Positions 7,529-14,747 of a stretch of DNA of 27,119 nucleotides are shown here, one piece after another; within the stretch, counting starts at the first letter, position 1, and every line of letters starts with the position of its first letter. The stretch is from assembly GCA_046760785.1 (NCBI GenBank), contig JBHIET010000045.1, positions 1 to 27,119 on the forward strand. The letters run 5' to 3'. This DNA comes from JBHIET01 sp046760785 (lineage in GTDB: Bacteria > Chloroflexota > Anaerolineae > B4-G1). The notes below the pieces were generated by a model. That model was not told the DNA's origin. It worked only from the letters and a program-made list of their open reading frames with translations, and made no database searches. Position numbers and translations under genes: made by a program.

Positions 7529-10066
7529 CTACTGCCCCAGCGCAGCCCGCACAGCGGCTCCCGCGTCTATGAATCCACAGCCATAGACGTTGTTGGGCAC
7601 ACCGGTCACGCCGCCACAGGCGCAGACGGAGTTGGAGAGCAGCGACGCGAACGGCCCTTCCGGTACCTCATCCACGGCCGTGCAGGCGTTTTCCACCGCT
7701 ATAGGCACCGCCGTCTGGCAGATGAGCCTCTCTGTCGCGTCAATGTCGCCGATGAGGGCTGGATCTGCCGACCACAAGAGCGCCACCAGCCCTGCCACGT
7801 GTGGCGTGGCCATAGACGTGCCAGTGTTGTGGGCGTACCTGCCGCCGGGTATGCTCGAACGCACAAGGTACCCCGGCGCAGTGACGTCGGGCTTGACCAG
7901 GCCATCCGCCGGGCCACGGCTGCTGAAACTGACAATGCTGCCCCCGTCGTCCGTCGCGCCGACGGAGAAGGCAGCGTCGTAGTTGGCAGGGGGTGTGGTC
8001 GCTGTGCCGCAGCCCGGGCCCTCGTTGCCCGCGCCGACGACCATCATGATCCCCGCTGCCCGCAGTGCCTCGAACGCCGGCTTCAGCGTGTCGGGGGAGC
8101 AGCCCTCCCAGTAGGGACAGCCCCACGAGTTGGTGACCAGGTGGGGAGCCAGACGCACGTCGCCGTCGGTGAAGGGATCGCCCCCGTGCGGGTATGGAGC
8201 GAGGAAGAACTCCATACACTCGGCATAAGAGGTGGGATTGCCGAAACCACGCCGCATGTTACGACAACCGATCCACCGCGCGCCCGGCGCGACCCCTGTG
8301 CGGTTGCCCGCGCCATCGTCCCCCACCACGATGCCCATCGTGTGCGTGCCGTGAGAATGGTCGTCGAAGGGGACGGCAGTATCATCCCAGGCGTCGTGCC
8401 AGTTGTAGTCGTGGTCGGCGCTTTGGCCATCCCAACCCCGGTAGTGGGGCTTGAGCGCCGGATGCGTCCAATCGTAACCGGTATCCTGACCGGCGACGAC
8501 GATCCCCTCACCCGTCACCCCCAAGGCCCAGGCTTCGTCGGCGTGGATGGCCGCCAGGTTGGGCTGCACCCCGGTGGGCGGCTCGCTGTCCTCGTCTTCG
8601 GGGAAGGGAATGGTATGTGGGTATTCCCGTGCATTGGGGTTGAGGATGACCTGGGCCACACCCGGCCGGCCCTCGAAACGACGCATCAGCCAGCGGTGCC
8701 CGTCCACACGGATCATGTTCATGATATAGTACGGGCGATAGGGCACGCCCAGCCCGTCCAATTCGGTCCGCAGCGGGGCCTGCGTGCGCTCGGCGGTCTC
8801 GACCAGCGTCCTGTAGACGTACCGCACCCGCGCTTTCCGATCGGGGACGGCATGGGCGTCACTCAGGTCTGCCTGCTCCTCCAGGATAATAAGGAAGCCA
8901 TCGTTGGCGAAGCCGGGCTCGCCAGCGAAGCCGTACAGTCCACCCCATGCACCCCACATCACCAACGCGACCAGCGCGGCAACGACGAGCCGCGCCCAGG
9001 CGGGCACCCGCACGCGCTCGCGGAGCGCCAGCAGCAACCGCCGCCCACCCCACAGCGCCGGGCCCACCACCGCCACCGTCACCACGACGATGGTGTGGCT
9101 GAGAGCGTGCTGCAGTTCGGGGAGGCCCTGGGCGAGGAGATCGCGAGGATCCACGAAGAGAAGCGGTACGACACGGTAACAGAAGAGCACGGGCAGGAGA
9201 GGATAGATGCCACCTTCGCGGGCGCGCAGTTCGGTGAGTAGGAATGCCAAAGGCAAGAGCAAGATGGTATCTGCCAACGCGCCCCAATCGGCCGCGGGAA
9301 GGACACCGCTGAACGCGGACAGCCAGTAGAGCAAGATCAGCACCAGCGCCGCCATCCATGGCCGGACGAAAGTACGGGTCAGCAGGCAGAAAATCATCCC
9401 CCAGAAAAGCAATACCTGCGGGATCAGCTCCGCCAGCGTCTGGAAGGCCAGGCTTAGGCTGGTGAGGCTATCGCCTAGCGCGCCGGTCACGGGCCAGGGG
9501 ATGGTCACCAGGGCAGCCACGGCCAGCGCTACGAGCACCGTTGGCAGGTCGAAGCGGCTCAGCCCCAGCCAGGCCCATAGAGGACGCCGGGACGCCCCCG
9601 CCGGACGTGGGGACTTCGGCGAGACCTCGGCGAGCTCAGTCGAGCCGCTCAGTCGAGCCGCCAGCCACGCAGCAAGCAGCGCGTAGGGGACGAGGAGGCT
9701 CAATCGCAGCGCGGCGGCATCGGCCCCCTCCCCATGAAGGGAAGGAGCGGAACTTTCAGGAAACACAGCCCGCACCGTCGCGTCGAGCAGGAGGTAGCCC
9801 GCGATGACCGCGCCGGAGGCAGCGACAGCGGCGGTCGCCTCCCAGCCAGCCCGGCGGCGGGTGAGCAGCGCCACTCCAACACAGGGCGGCAACAGCAGCA
9901 CAGCAGCGACGAGGATGGCGACCGCAGCCACCACGCCTGGCGCGGTCATTTTGTTCAGCATGCTGTCCGTCACGAACATCGCCACAGGCGGCACGACACC
10001 CAACCACAGAAGCAGCGAGACGACCACGATTACCTGCCAACAGCCGGTGTGTTCTGTTCTATCCAT
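7529..10066 (-). CDS. Multi-pass membrane protein fused to S8 subtilase
   Basis: This 845-residue protein has about ten hydrophobic helices in residues 1-395. An extracytoplasmic region follows that includes a propeptide-like segment (about 415-490), then a subtilisin-like domain to the C-terminus. The catalytic triad is readable: Asp528 in GQDTGYDWTHP, His572 in SHGTHTMG, Ser751 in GTSMATPHVAGL, with oxyanion Asn681 in GAGNEGPG. Cysteine pairs near the C-terminus (CACGG, YGCGF) suggest disulphides. A subtilase tethered by a long polytopic domain is unusual; most S8 enzymes are secreted or have a single anchor. The ATG at 10066 follows GGGAGGG on the minus strand. It is the last gene of the minus-strand cluster, 24 bp after the ligase-like gene, and faces the CHAT gene. 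A loop near residues 136-153 carries an in-frame interspersed repeat. Confidence 0.88.
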   Translation of the reverse strand: MDRTEHTGCWQVIVVVSLLLWLGVVPPVAMFVTDSMLNKMTAPGVVAAVAILVAAVLLLPPCVGVALLTRRRAGWEATAAVAASGAVIAGYLLLDATVRAVFPESSAPSLHGEGADAAALRLSLLVPYALLAAWLAARLSGSTELAEVSPKSPRPAGASRRPLWAWLGLSRFDLPTVLVALAVAALVTIPWPVTGALGDSLTSLSLAFQTLAELIPQVLLFWGMIFCLLTRTFVRPWMAALVLILLYWLSAFSGVLPAADWGALADTILLLPLAFLLTELRAREGGIYPLLPVLFCYRVVPLLFVDPRDLLAQGLPELQHALSHTIVVVTVAVVGPALWGGRRLLLALRERVRVPAWARLVVAALVALVMWGAWGGLYGFAGEPGFANDGFLIILEEQADLSDAHAVPDRKARVRYVYRTLVETAERTQAPLRTELDGLGVPYRPYYIMNMIRVDGHRWLMRRFEGRPGVAQVILNPNAREYPHTIPFPEDEDSEPPTGVQPNLAAIHADEAWALGVTGEGIVVAGQDTGYDWTHPALKPHYRGWDGQSADHDYNWHDAWDDTAVPFDDHSHGTHTMGIVVGDDGAGNRTGVAPGARWIGCRNMRRGFGNPTSYAECMEFFLAPYPHGGDPFTDGDVRLAPHLVTNSWGCPYWEGCSPDTLKPAFEALRAAGIMMVVGAGNEGPGCGTATTPPANYDAAFSVGATDDGGSIVSFSSRGPADGLVKPDVTAPGYLVRSSIPGGRYAHNTGTSMATPHVAGLVALLWSADPALIGDIDATERLICQTAVPIAVENACTAVDEVPEGPFASLLSNSVCACGGVTGVPNNVYGCGFIDAGAAVRAALGQ
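9612..9660. repeat. STELAE-type interspersed repeat inside subtilase gene
   Basis: GACTTCGGCGAGACCTCGG is followed by two direct CTCAGTCGAGCCG units. Read on the minus strand it encodes the peptide SGSTELAEVSPKS in a predicted cytoplasmic loop between two membrane helices. A related intergenic copy lies at 1416-1465. Confidence 0.7.
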
Positions 10067-10090
10067 ATACCCTCCCGTGCAAGTGTGAAG

Positions 10091-11578
10091 TCAGTAAGTT
10101 GGCGAGCTTTCAGGTGTGGTTGGGGTGGCCCGTTGTCGGATGATCTCTGTCGCCGCTGTCGCCAGTCCAACCACCAGCCAGAAGAGGGTGACGGAGTGAT
10201 GGAAATCCAGGTTGAAGAAATAATGGTCGACGATGCCCCCTACCAGCGCTCCTATCAACCCGGCGTGCAGCCCCCACCACAGCGGCTCCAACTCTGGCTC
10301 AGTTGCCGCCAGAGAGCGGGTACGCCAGAAGCGGGAGAAGAGAACACCCACAATGGCGAGGAAACTGGTCAGGCCCACCAACCCCATCTGTTCGGCGATG
10401 AGAAGGTAGACGTTGGCGACGCCGATGTAGGTATCAATGTCGGGCGAGCCGGCGAAGCCGACACCCAGCCAGGGGTAGCGCCCGATCAGGATGAAGGCAT
10501 CCTTATACTCGCCAAAGCGCATCTGGGTCGCCAGGTCCTCGCCCCGAAAGCCTTCGATGAGGTGCGCGACATAGTCCTGGGTCTGGGGCAAGAGCAGCAT
10601 GAGCGCCAACGCCACGAGCAGGAGCAGCCACAGTTTGCGGTAGCGCAGGGTAGCGACGACGGCCAGCGCAACTCCCACCCCCACCAACGAACCCCGGCTG
10701 ATGGTCAATACCAGACAGAGGGCCATCAGGCCCAGCATCGGCACCAGGTAGCGGCGGCGGATGAGCGGCCTGCGGGTGAACAATTGGGGCACAGCGGTGC
10801 CCAGCGTCAGGTTGAGGAGGCTGCCCAGTACGTTGGGGTCCACTGAAGTGGAGGTGGCCCGCATCGGCAGTCGAGGATCATCGCGGATGTAGCGGAGTAC
10901 GCCCGGCCCGACAGGATACCCCAGCCTCCCCAGCTTGGAGAGAGTGCTTATGACCAAGTCATCGGAGACATAGACAGCGACGACGTACAGCACGACGCCC
11001 AGAGCCGCAGTTACGAAGGCGCACAGGATCAGCACACGCACGATGCGCCGCAGCCGCCCCGCGTCACGCACGGTGTTGACGACGAGGAAGAACAGCGCCA
11101 CGCTGAGCAGCACTTCCCCAAAGTGACGCAGGACGTAGGGGGTTGCTGGAGCGTTAGACAGACCGAAGACAAAGGACCCCACGGCCAGCAGCACGAACAG
11201 TCCAATGGGCAAACCCAGGGACGTACCAACGAATTCCCGTTGAGCGTCGGCGGCGAGCTGGAACGCCCATAGGAGGAACAGCGCTCCCATCGCGGCGTCG
11301 AGGAAGGTGGGGGTGAAGCCGATGCTGAAGGGAAAAGAGGCGAAGGGGAGCAGACAGGCGACACCGATAACGGTCAAATAGGCGACCTCAATGTCGCGCA
11401 GCATCCACAGGCCGAGGAACAGTCCAACCAGCCCCGCCCCAGTGATAAGGGGGCCGAATTCCGCCAACAGGTAGCCTACGGTGAGCGCCAGCGCCGCGCA
11501 CAGTACCAGTGCCGCCAGCACGGCCAGCCAGCGGTGGCGAGAGGTGAAAATACGGTAGAGCCAATCTTGAGAAGACAT
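10091..11578 (-). CDS. O-antigen ligase / Wzy-like membrane protein
   Basis: This 495-residue polytopic membrane protein has about twelve hydrophobic helices. It carries the signatures of the O-antigen ligase/polymerase (Wzy_C) superfamily: VDPNVLGSLL near residue 246, LTISRGSLVGVGVAL near 291, and MRFGEYKDAFILIGRYPWLGVGFG-like residues near 353-376, preceding the large periplasmic loop region. Such enzymes join or polymerise undecaprenyl-linked glycans outside the membrane. The ATG at 11578 (MSSQDWLYR) is preferred; an in-frame ATG at 11653 would start inside the preceding gene and across a repeat array. No clear ribosome-binding site was found for either. It follows the DUF2723 gene by 28 bp and precedes the subtilase by 24 bp, so it is probably co-transcribed with both. 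Confidence 0.85.
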   Translation of the reverse strand: MSSQDWLYRIFTSRHRWLAVLAALVLCAALALTVGYLLAEFGPLITGAGLVGLFLGLWMLRDIEVAYLTVIGVACLLPFASFPFSIGFTPTFLDAAMGALFLLWAFQLAADAQREFVGTSLGLPIGLFVLLAVGSFVFGLSNAPATPYVLRHFGEVLLSVALFFLVVNTVRDAGRLRRIVRVLILCAFVTAALGVVLYVVAVYVSDDLVISTLSKLGRLGYPVGPGVLRYIRDDPRLPMRATSTSVDPNVLGSLLNLTLGTAVPQLFTRRPLIRRRYLVPMLGLMALCLVLTISRGSLVGVGVALAVVATLRYRKLWLLLLVALALMLLLPQTQDYVAHLIEGFRGEDLATQMRFGEYKDAFILIGRYPWLGVGFAGSPDIDTYIGVANVYLLIAEQMGLVGLTSFLAIVGVLFSRFWRTRSLAATEPELEPLWWGLHAGLIGALVGGIVDHYFFNLDFHHSVTLFWLVVGLATAATEIIRQRATPTTPESSPTY

Positions 11579-11606
11579 ATTGCGAGTCGGCGAATCACGT
11601 TTTACG
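11579..11606. repeat. Degenerate heptamer array at gene junction
   Basis: Four degenerate 7-bp units (ATTGCGA, GTCGGCG, AATCACG, TTTTACG) fill exactly the 28 bases between the stop codon of the DUF2723 gene and the preferred start of the ligase-like gene. Unit style matches the array at 15701-15777. The array removes the usual ribosome-binding site position of the ligase-like gene. Confidence 0.5.
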
Positions 11607-14600
11607 TCACGGCGCAGCCCAGGTGCCCAGCGGGATTGGGCCGAACCGGCCATCCATCGGAGTGAGCGAGGTCATCCGGAAGCGCTCGTAGGCCACCAGC
11701 GTGGCCCAGACCTCCCCAGCGGCGAAATCCTCCGGCAGCGGCAGCAGGTGCCGGTCCACCACTCGACTGCCCCGGATCCACTTGAGCGTGGGCACAGCTC
11801 CCAGGGCCGGCTGCATATCGTGGGCCACCCACTGACCCGCGCCGTTCATCACCCGAACGCTGGTCGCGTCATCGTCAGTCAGCGGGCGCAGCGCCACCAG
11901 CGTCACGTCCACCACCATCGTCTCTCCCGGACCGGCGGGGCGGGCTTTCACGCCGACCAGGGCCATCTCGTCGCCCAGGGGGACGAAGCGGGCATCGGGC
12001 GCCGGGACAGGCAGCCGCATCTCGCTCACGGGCCAGGCCCACGGTCCGGCCGCGGTCGTCGCGTGTCCCTGCCCGTCGGTCAGGGAGACCCACAGTGGCT
12101 TCTCTGCGACGCCTGGCAGATCCACTGCAACGGTCTGATACGCCCCCGCCGGGATGGACGGCAGCGAGGTGGTGGCCCCTGGGCCGTCGGCGACCCACAC
12201 CTGCGCCTGAATTCCTTGATCAATTGGCCCTCGCCAGCGCAGGTAGACCCGCAACGTGTCGGGCACGCTGCGGTCATAGTCCACCCCCACTAGCGTTGGG
12301 CCGCCCTGGAAGGGCACCGACTGCGGATGGAGGGTAAAGGGGGCGCGAGCGGAGGGCTCCAACTCTAGCCGGGTCAGTGTCACAGCGGCCTGCCCATCGT
12401 CCGCGGGGATGATCTCAAATTCTGTATCGCTGACGGTGTAGGCCCCTAGGGTCATCTGGTATCGGCCCGGCGACAGCATGGGGTAGAGAGGCAACGCCAG
12501 CCGTTCGAAGCGCACCTCGCCGGGGGCCAGGCCGGTGGGCAGCGCCCGGTCAGCCTGGGCCACGCGGCGGCCCTCCGCATCCAGCAGCACCAGGGTGAAC
12601 GAGGGCGGAGGGGTCAGCGGGCCGGCCGCCCGCCAGGCCAGAATGATCTCCGCCACCTGCCCTGGATGGAAGTAGACCCCTCCCCCAGCCTCCCTTCGAC
12701 CTTGCCCCTCGGCTCCGCTCGGGACAGGCTCAGGGCAGGCTTCCCCGCGAGGGGAGAGGTGAAGTCGGTACCCTATCAATCGTACCTGGTCTCCAAAGAC
12801 CAGGTCGAGCGGCACGAGAGGGGCTGCAGGCTCCGTCACGGGCCGGGGACGGATCAGGAATCCCGTCTCCCACGGCTCGGTGGTGTAGCCAACGAACTCG
12901 TAAAAGTGGGTCAGCAGAAGCAGCCGTCCCTGATCGGCGTCCTGGATGCGTCGCAGCCAGGTATCCCGATATTCCTCGCCAGGGACGTTGTAGACGTAGC
13001 GCACCTCGACGTCGGGGCGAAGCCCCTCAATCCGCTGCAGGTATGAAAGCGGCGTGTACCAGCGCCAGTCGGCCAGGATGAGTGCACCGGCGGGGGCCTG
13101 CTCCAGGAGTGGCTCGACCGTCTGACGAGCGGTGCGATCTCTGGCCAGTTCGATGAAGCTGGGAGCGTGGGTCCAGGCGTTGAGAAGGCCGGCGCAGAGG
13201 ACGAGGGCACAGAGGAGGGTGGAAGTGTGGGAGAGGGCAGGCATGTAGGAGTGTGGGAATATGAGGGAGGGGAGAAGGCCGACGGCGATGGCGATGGGCA
13301 GGTAGGCCGGCATCAGGTACTCGACGGTTTGGGGAGCGCGGTAGGTGATGGTGACGAAGGTGTGGAGAACCAGGCTGCCCGCCAGCAGGACGAAGAGTCG
13401 CCAATCTCGCCGGACGAGTCCCAGGAGACCAAGCAGCGCTGCCGTCAGGAGGAAGGTATTGAACTGGAAAGGGAAAAGCGTCGGCACGAGCGCCAGGCGG
13501 TGAGGCAGGTCTGTGGCGTTGGCAAAGGCAAACATATCACCGGCAAAACCACGCGCCAGGAAGTAGTTGAGAAATCCCGGCAGGGTGGCCAGGTCGGAAG
13601 ACGCCTGAGGCGCGCCCATCAACCCCCTGATGGGCATGTAGGCCAGGGGCAGGAGGAAACTGACCAGGCCCACGAGCAACGGTCGCCACCAGCGGCGGGG
13701 CTGCACGACCAGGCACGGGTCGGTCAGCAGCACGTAGAGGGCGAAGAAAAGGCTAATGAAGGCCAGTGGCGGGTAATGTCCCCCTCCCAGGCCAAGGGCC
13801 AGCGCAAGGAGAATGAGTGCCCGATCTACCTCTCGTTGCTCTTCTGCGGCGGCGAGGCGGGCGAGGGTGTACAGGGCGAGGGCGGCGAGGAAAACGGCGG
13901 GGGTGCGGATGTTGGCAATGGTCGCCTGAGCCCAGAAGGTGGTGGCGCTGCCCAGGGTCAATGCCGCCGCCAGCCCCCCGACCAGTGCCACGAGTGGAGA
14001 GGCTCCCAGCCGCCGCGCCCATAGCCGGGTCGCCCGCGCGATCAGCACCAGCGTGCCCGCTGCGAGCAATCCGCTCATCAGGTTCAGTCGGTAGGCCGGC
14101 GTCCCCCAGGGGAAGAGGCGGATGAACAGGTGGCCCACCAGCATGTAGAGCGGAAAGCCCGGCGGGTGAGCTACGCCCATCCGTGCGGCCACCCATTGAA
14201 ACTCACCCGCGTCGGCGGGGAGAACGTCGGGAGCAGCGGTGGCGACGTAGACGACCAGCGCGATGACGAACGTCGCACTGTTGGCTACCTGCTCGGCCCA
14301 CCAGGGGAGGGAAGATCGCTCGCCGCTGAGGAGCCAAACCAGAGCAGCCAGGACGGCCACGCTGGCCGCTACGACGGGGGCACGTCGTGGCCAGAGGAAG
14401 TAAATGATCAATGGCCAATGGCCAATGACCAATGACCAATGACTAATGACTAAGGGCTTGCGTCGCTGTGCTAGCCACTGAGCAAGGGCGAAACCACCCA
14501 GCGCCGCAAGCAAGCCAACGGTGACGACAAGAACTCCTGGGCAAGGTCGCCAGGTGGCCTCCAGCGCGACGCGGGCCAGGAACAGCCCAATGACAGCACC

Positions 14601-14651
14601 GGGAATCCCCCGAAACCAGGCTGGTGCACGTCGTGTGAGGTGGGTCTTCAT
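11607..14651 (-). CDS. DUF2723 GT-C membrane glycosyltransferase
   Basis: This 1014-residue protein has N-terminal helices and then the DUF2723 signature: TAAPDVLPADAGEFQWVAA (acidic residues Asp147/Glu150), AHPPGFPLYMLVGHLF, and YRLNLMSGLL. DUF2723 proteins are GT-C-fold enzymes related to protein O-mannosyltransferases (TMEM260 group) that use lipid-linked sugars. About twelve helices reach residue 500. A long extracytoplasmic tail then holds several beta-sandwich-like segments such as VRLIGYRL and LTRLELEP. Two unusual insertions are visible: a 7-bp repeat array in the loop at residues 67-84 (reading LVISHWSLVIGHWPLII) and an ACPEPVPSGAEG-type repeat at 12693-12740 in the tail. The ATG at 14651 has no strong ribosome-binding site. 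The gene ends 28 bp before the ligase-like gene. Confidence 0.87.
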   Translation of the reverse strand: MKTHLTRRAPAWFRGIPGAVIGLFLARVALEATWRPCPGVLVVTVGLLAALGGFALAQWLAQRRKPLVISHWSLVIGHWPLIIYFLWPRRAPVVAASVAVLAALVWLLSGERSSLPWWAEQVANSATFVIALVVYVATAAPDVLPADAGEFQWVAARMGVAHPPGFPLYMLVGHLFIRLFPWGTPAYRLNLMSGLLAAGTLVLIARATRLWARRLGASPLVALVGGLAAALTLGSATTFWAQATIANIRTPAVFLAALALYTLARLAAAEEQREVDRALILLALALGLGGGHYPPLAFISLFFALYVLLTDPCLVVQPRRWWRPLLVGLVSFLLPLAYMPIRGLMGAPQASSDLATLPGFLNYFLARGFAGDMFAFANATDLPHRLALVPTLFPFQFNTFLLTAALLGLLGLVRRDWRLFVLLAGSLVLHTFVTITYRAPQTVEYLMPAYLPIAIAVGLLPSLIFPHSYMPALSHTSTLLCALVLCAGLLNAWTHAPSFIELARDRTARQTVEPLLEQAPAGALILADWRWYTPLSYLQRIEGLRPDVEVRYVYNVPGEEYRDTWLRRIQDADQGRLLLLTHFYEFVGYTTEPWETGFLIRPRPVTEPAAPLVPLDLVFGDQVRLIGYRLHLSPRGEACPEPVPSGAEGQGRREAGGGVYFHPGQVAEIILAWRAAGPLTPPPSFTLVLLDAEGRRVAQADRALPTGLAPGEVRFERLALPLYPMLSPGRYQMTLGAYTVSDTEFEIIPADDGQAAVTLTRLELEPSARAPFTLHPQSVPFQGGPTLVGVDYDRSVPDTLRVYLRWRGPIDQGIQAQVWVADGPGATTSLPSIPAGAYQTVAVDLPGVAEKPLWVSLTDGQGHATTAAGPWAWPVSEMRLPVPAPDARFVPLGDEMALVGVKARPAGPGETMVVDVTLVALRPLTDDDATSVRVMNGAGQWVAHDMQPALGAVPTLKWIRGSRVVDRHLLPLPEDFAAGEVWATLVAYERFRMTSLTPMDGRFGPIPLGTWAAP
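12693..12740. repeat. ACPEPV-type interspersed repeat inside DUF2723 gene
   Basis: The sequence CCTTCGACCTTGCCCCTCGG ... GACAGGCTCAGGGCAGG encodes, on the minus strand, ACPEPVPSGAEGQ. This is a recognisable variant of the CCTTCGACAAGCTCAGG repeat family. It interrupts the extracytoplasmic tail between RLIGYRL and VYFHPGQ without breaking the frame. Confidence 0.65.
14403..14451. repeat. Heptamer array (AATGRCC units) in DUF2723 gene
   Basis: Seven consecutive 7-bp units: AATGATC, AATGGCC (twice), AATGACC (twice), AATGACT (twice). On the minus strand they encode a seven-residue period, VISHWSL/VIGHWPL, in a loop between the second and third hydrophobic stretches of the DUF2723 protein. Confidence 0.9.
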
Positions 14652-14747
14652 AATAAGGCGGGGGGATTATACCACCGGGGAGAGCAAATCCCAAATCCAA
14701 AGTCCCAAAGTCCAAAACCTCCGAGGTGGGGCGAGGTTTGAGCTTGC
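14652..14747. other. Gap between DUF2723 and GT39-like genes with short heptamer array
   Basis: Four 7-bp-like units at 14685-14713 (CAAATCC twice, AAAGTCC, then CAAAGTCC with one extra base) lie in the 96-bp gap. Next to it CCTCCGAGGTGGGGCGAGG contains a short CCTC/GAGG inverted repeat. No terminator with a T run was seen on the minus strand. Confidence 0.6.

Noticed and set aside
7502..9241. Long plus-strand open frame of 579 codons
   Set aside because: It is antisense to the subtilase gene, whose catalytic motifs are unmistakable. The antisense product is His/Arg/Pro-rich with no family resemblance.
9300..9500. CPBP-type intramembrane protease in the N-terminal part of the subtilase fusion
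   Set aside because: The helices AELIPQVLLFWGMIF and following look faintly CPBP-like, but the EExxxR and FxxxH residues are missing, so no call was made.
9734..10846. Plus-strand open frame across the subtilase start and ligase end
   Set aside because: It spans two well-supported minus-strand genes and their gap. The composition (Gln, His, Arg rich) is typical of antisense frames.
11579..11653. 25-residue N-terminal extension of the ligase-like protein
   Set aside because: It would start inside the DUF2723 gene and run through degenerate heptamers; the peptide is Arg/Ser-rich and unlike the family.
13167..14024. Plus-strand open frame, Glu/Gly/Gln rich
   Set aside because: Antisense to the membrane helices of the DUF2723 protein; the unusual composition simply complements Leu/Ala/Pro codons.
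14403..14451. Possible CRISPR array
   Set aside because: The period is 7 bp with no spacers, and no cas genes are nearby.
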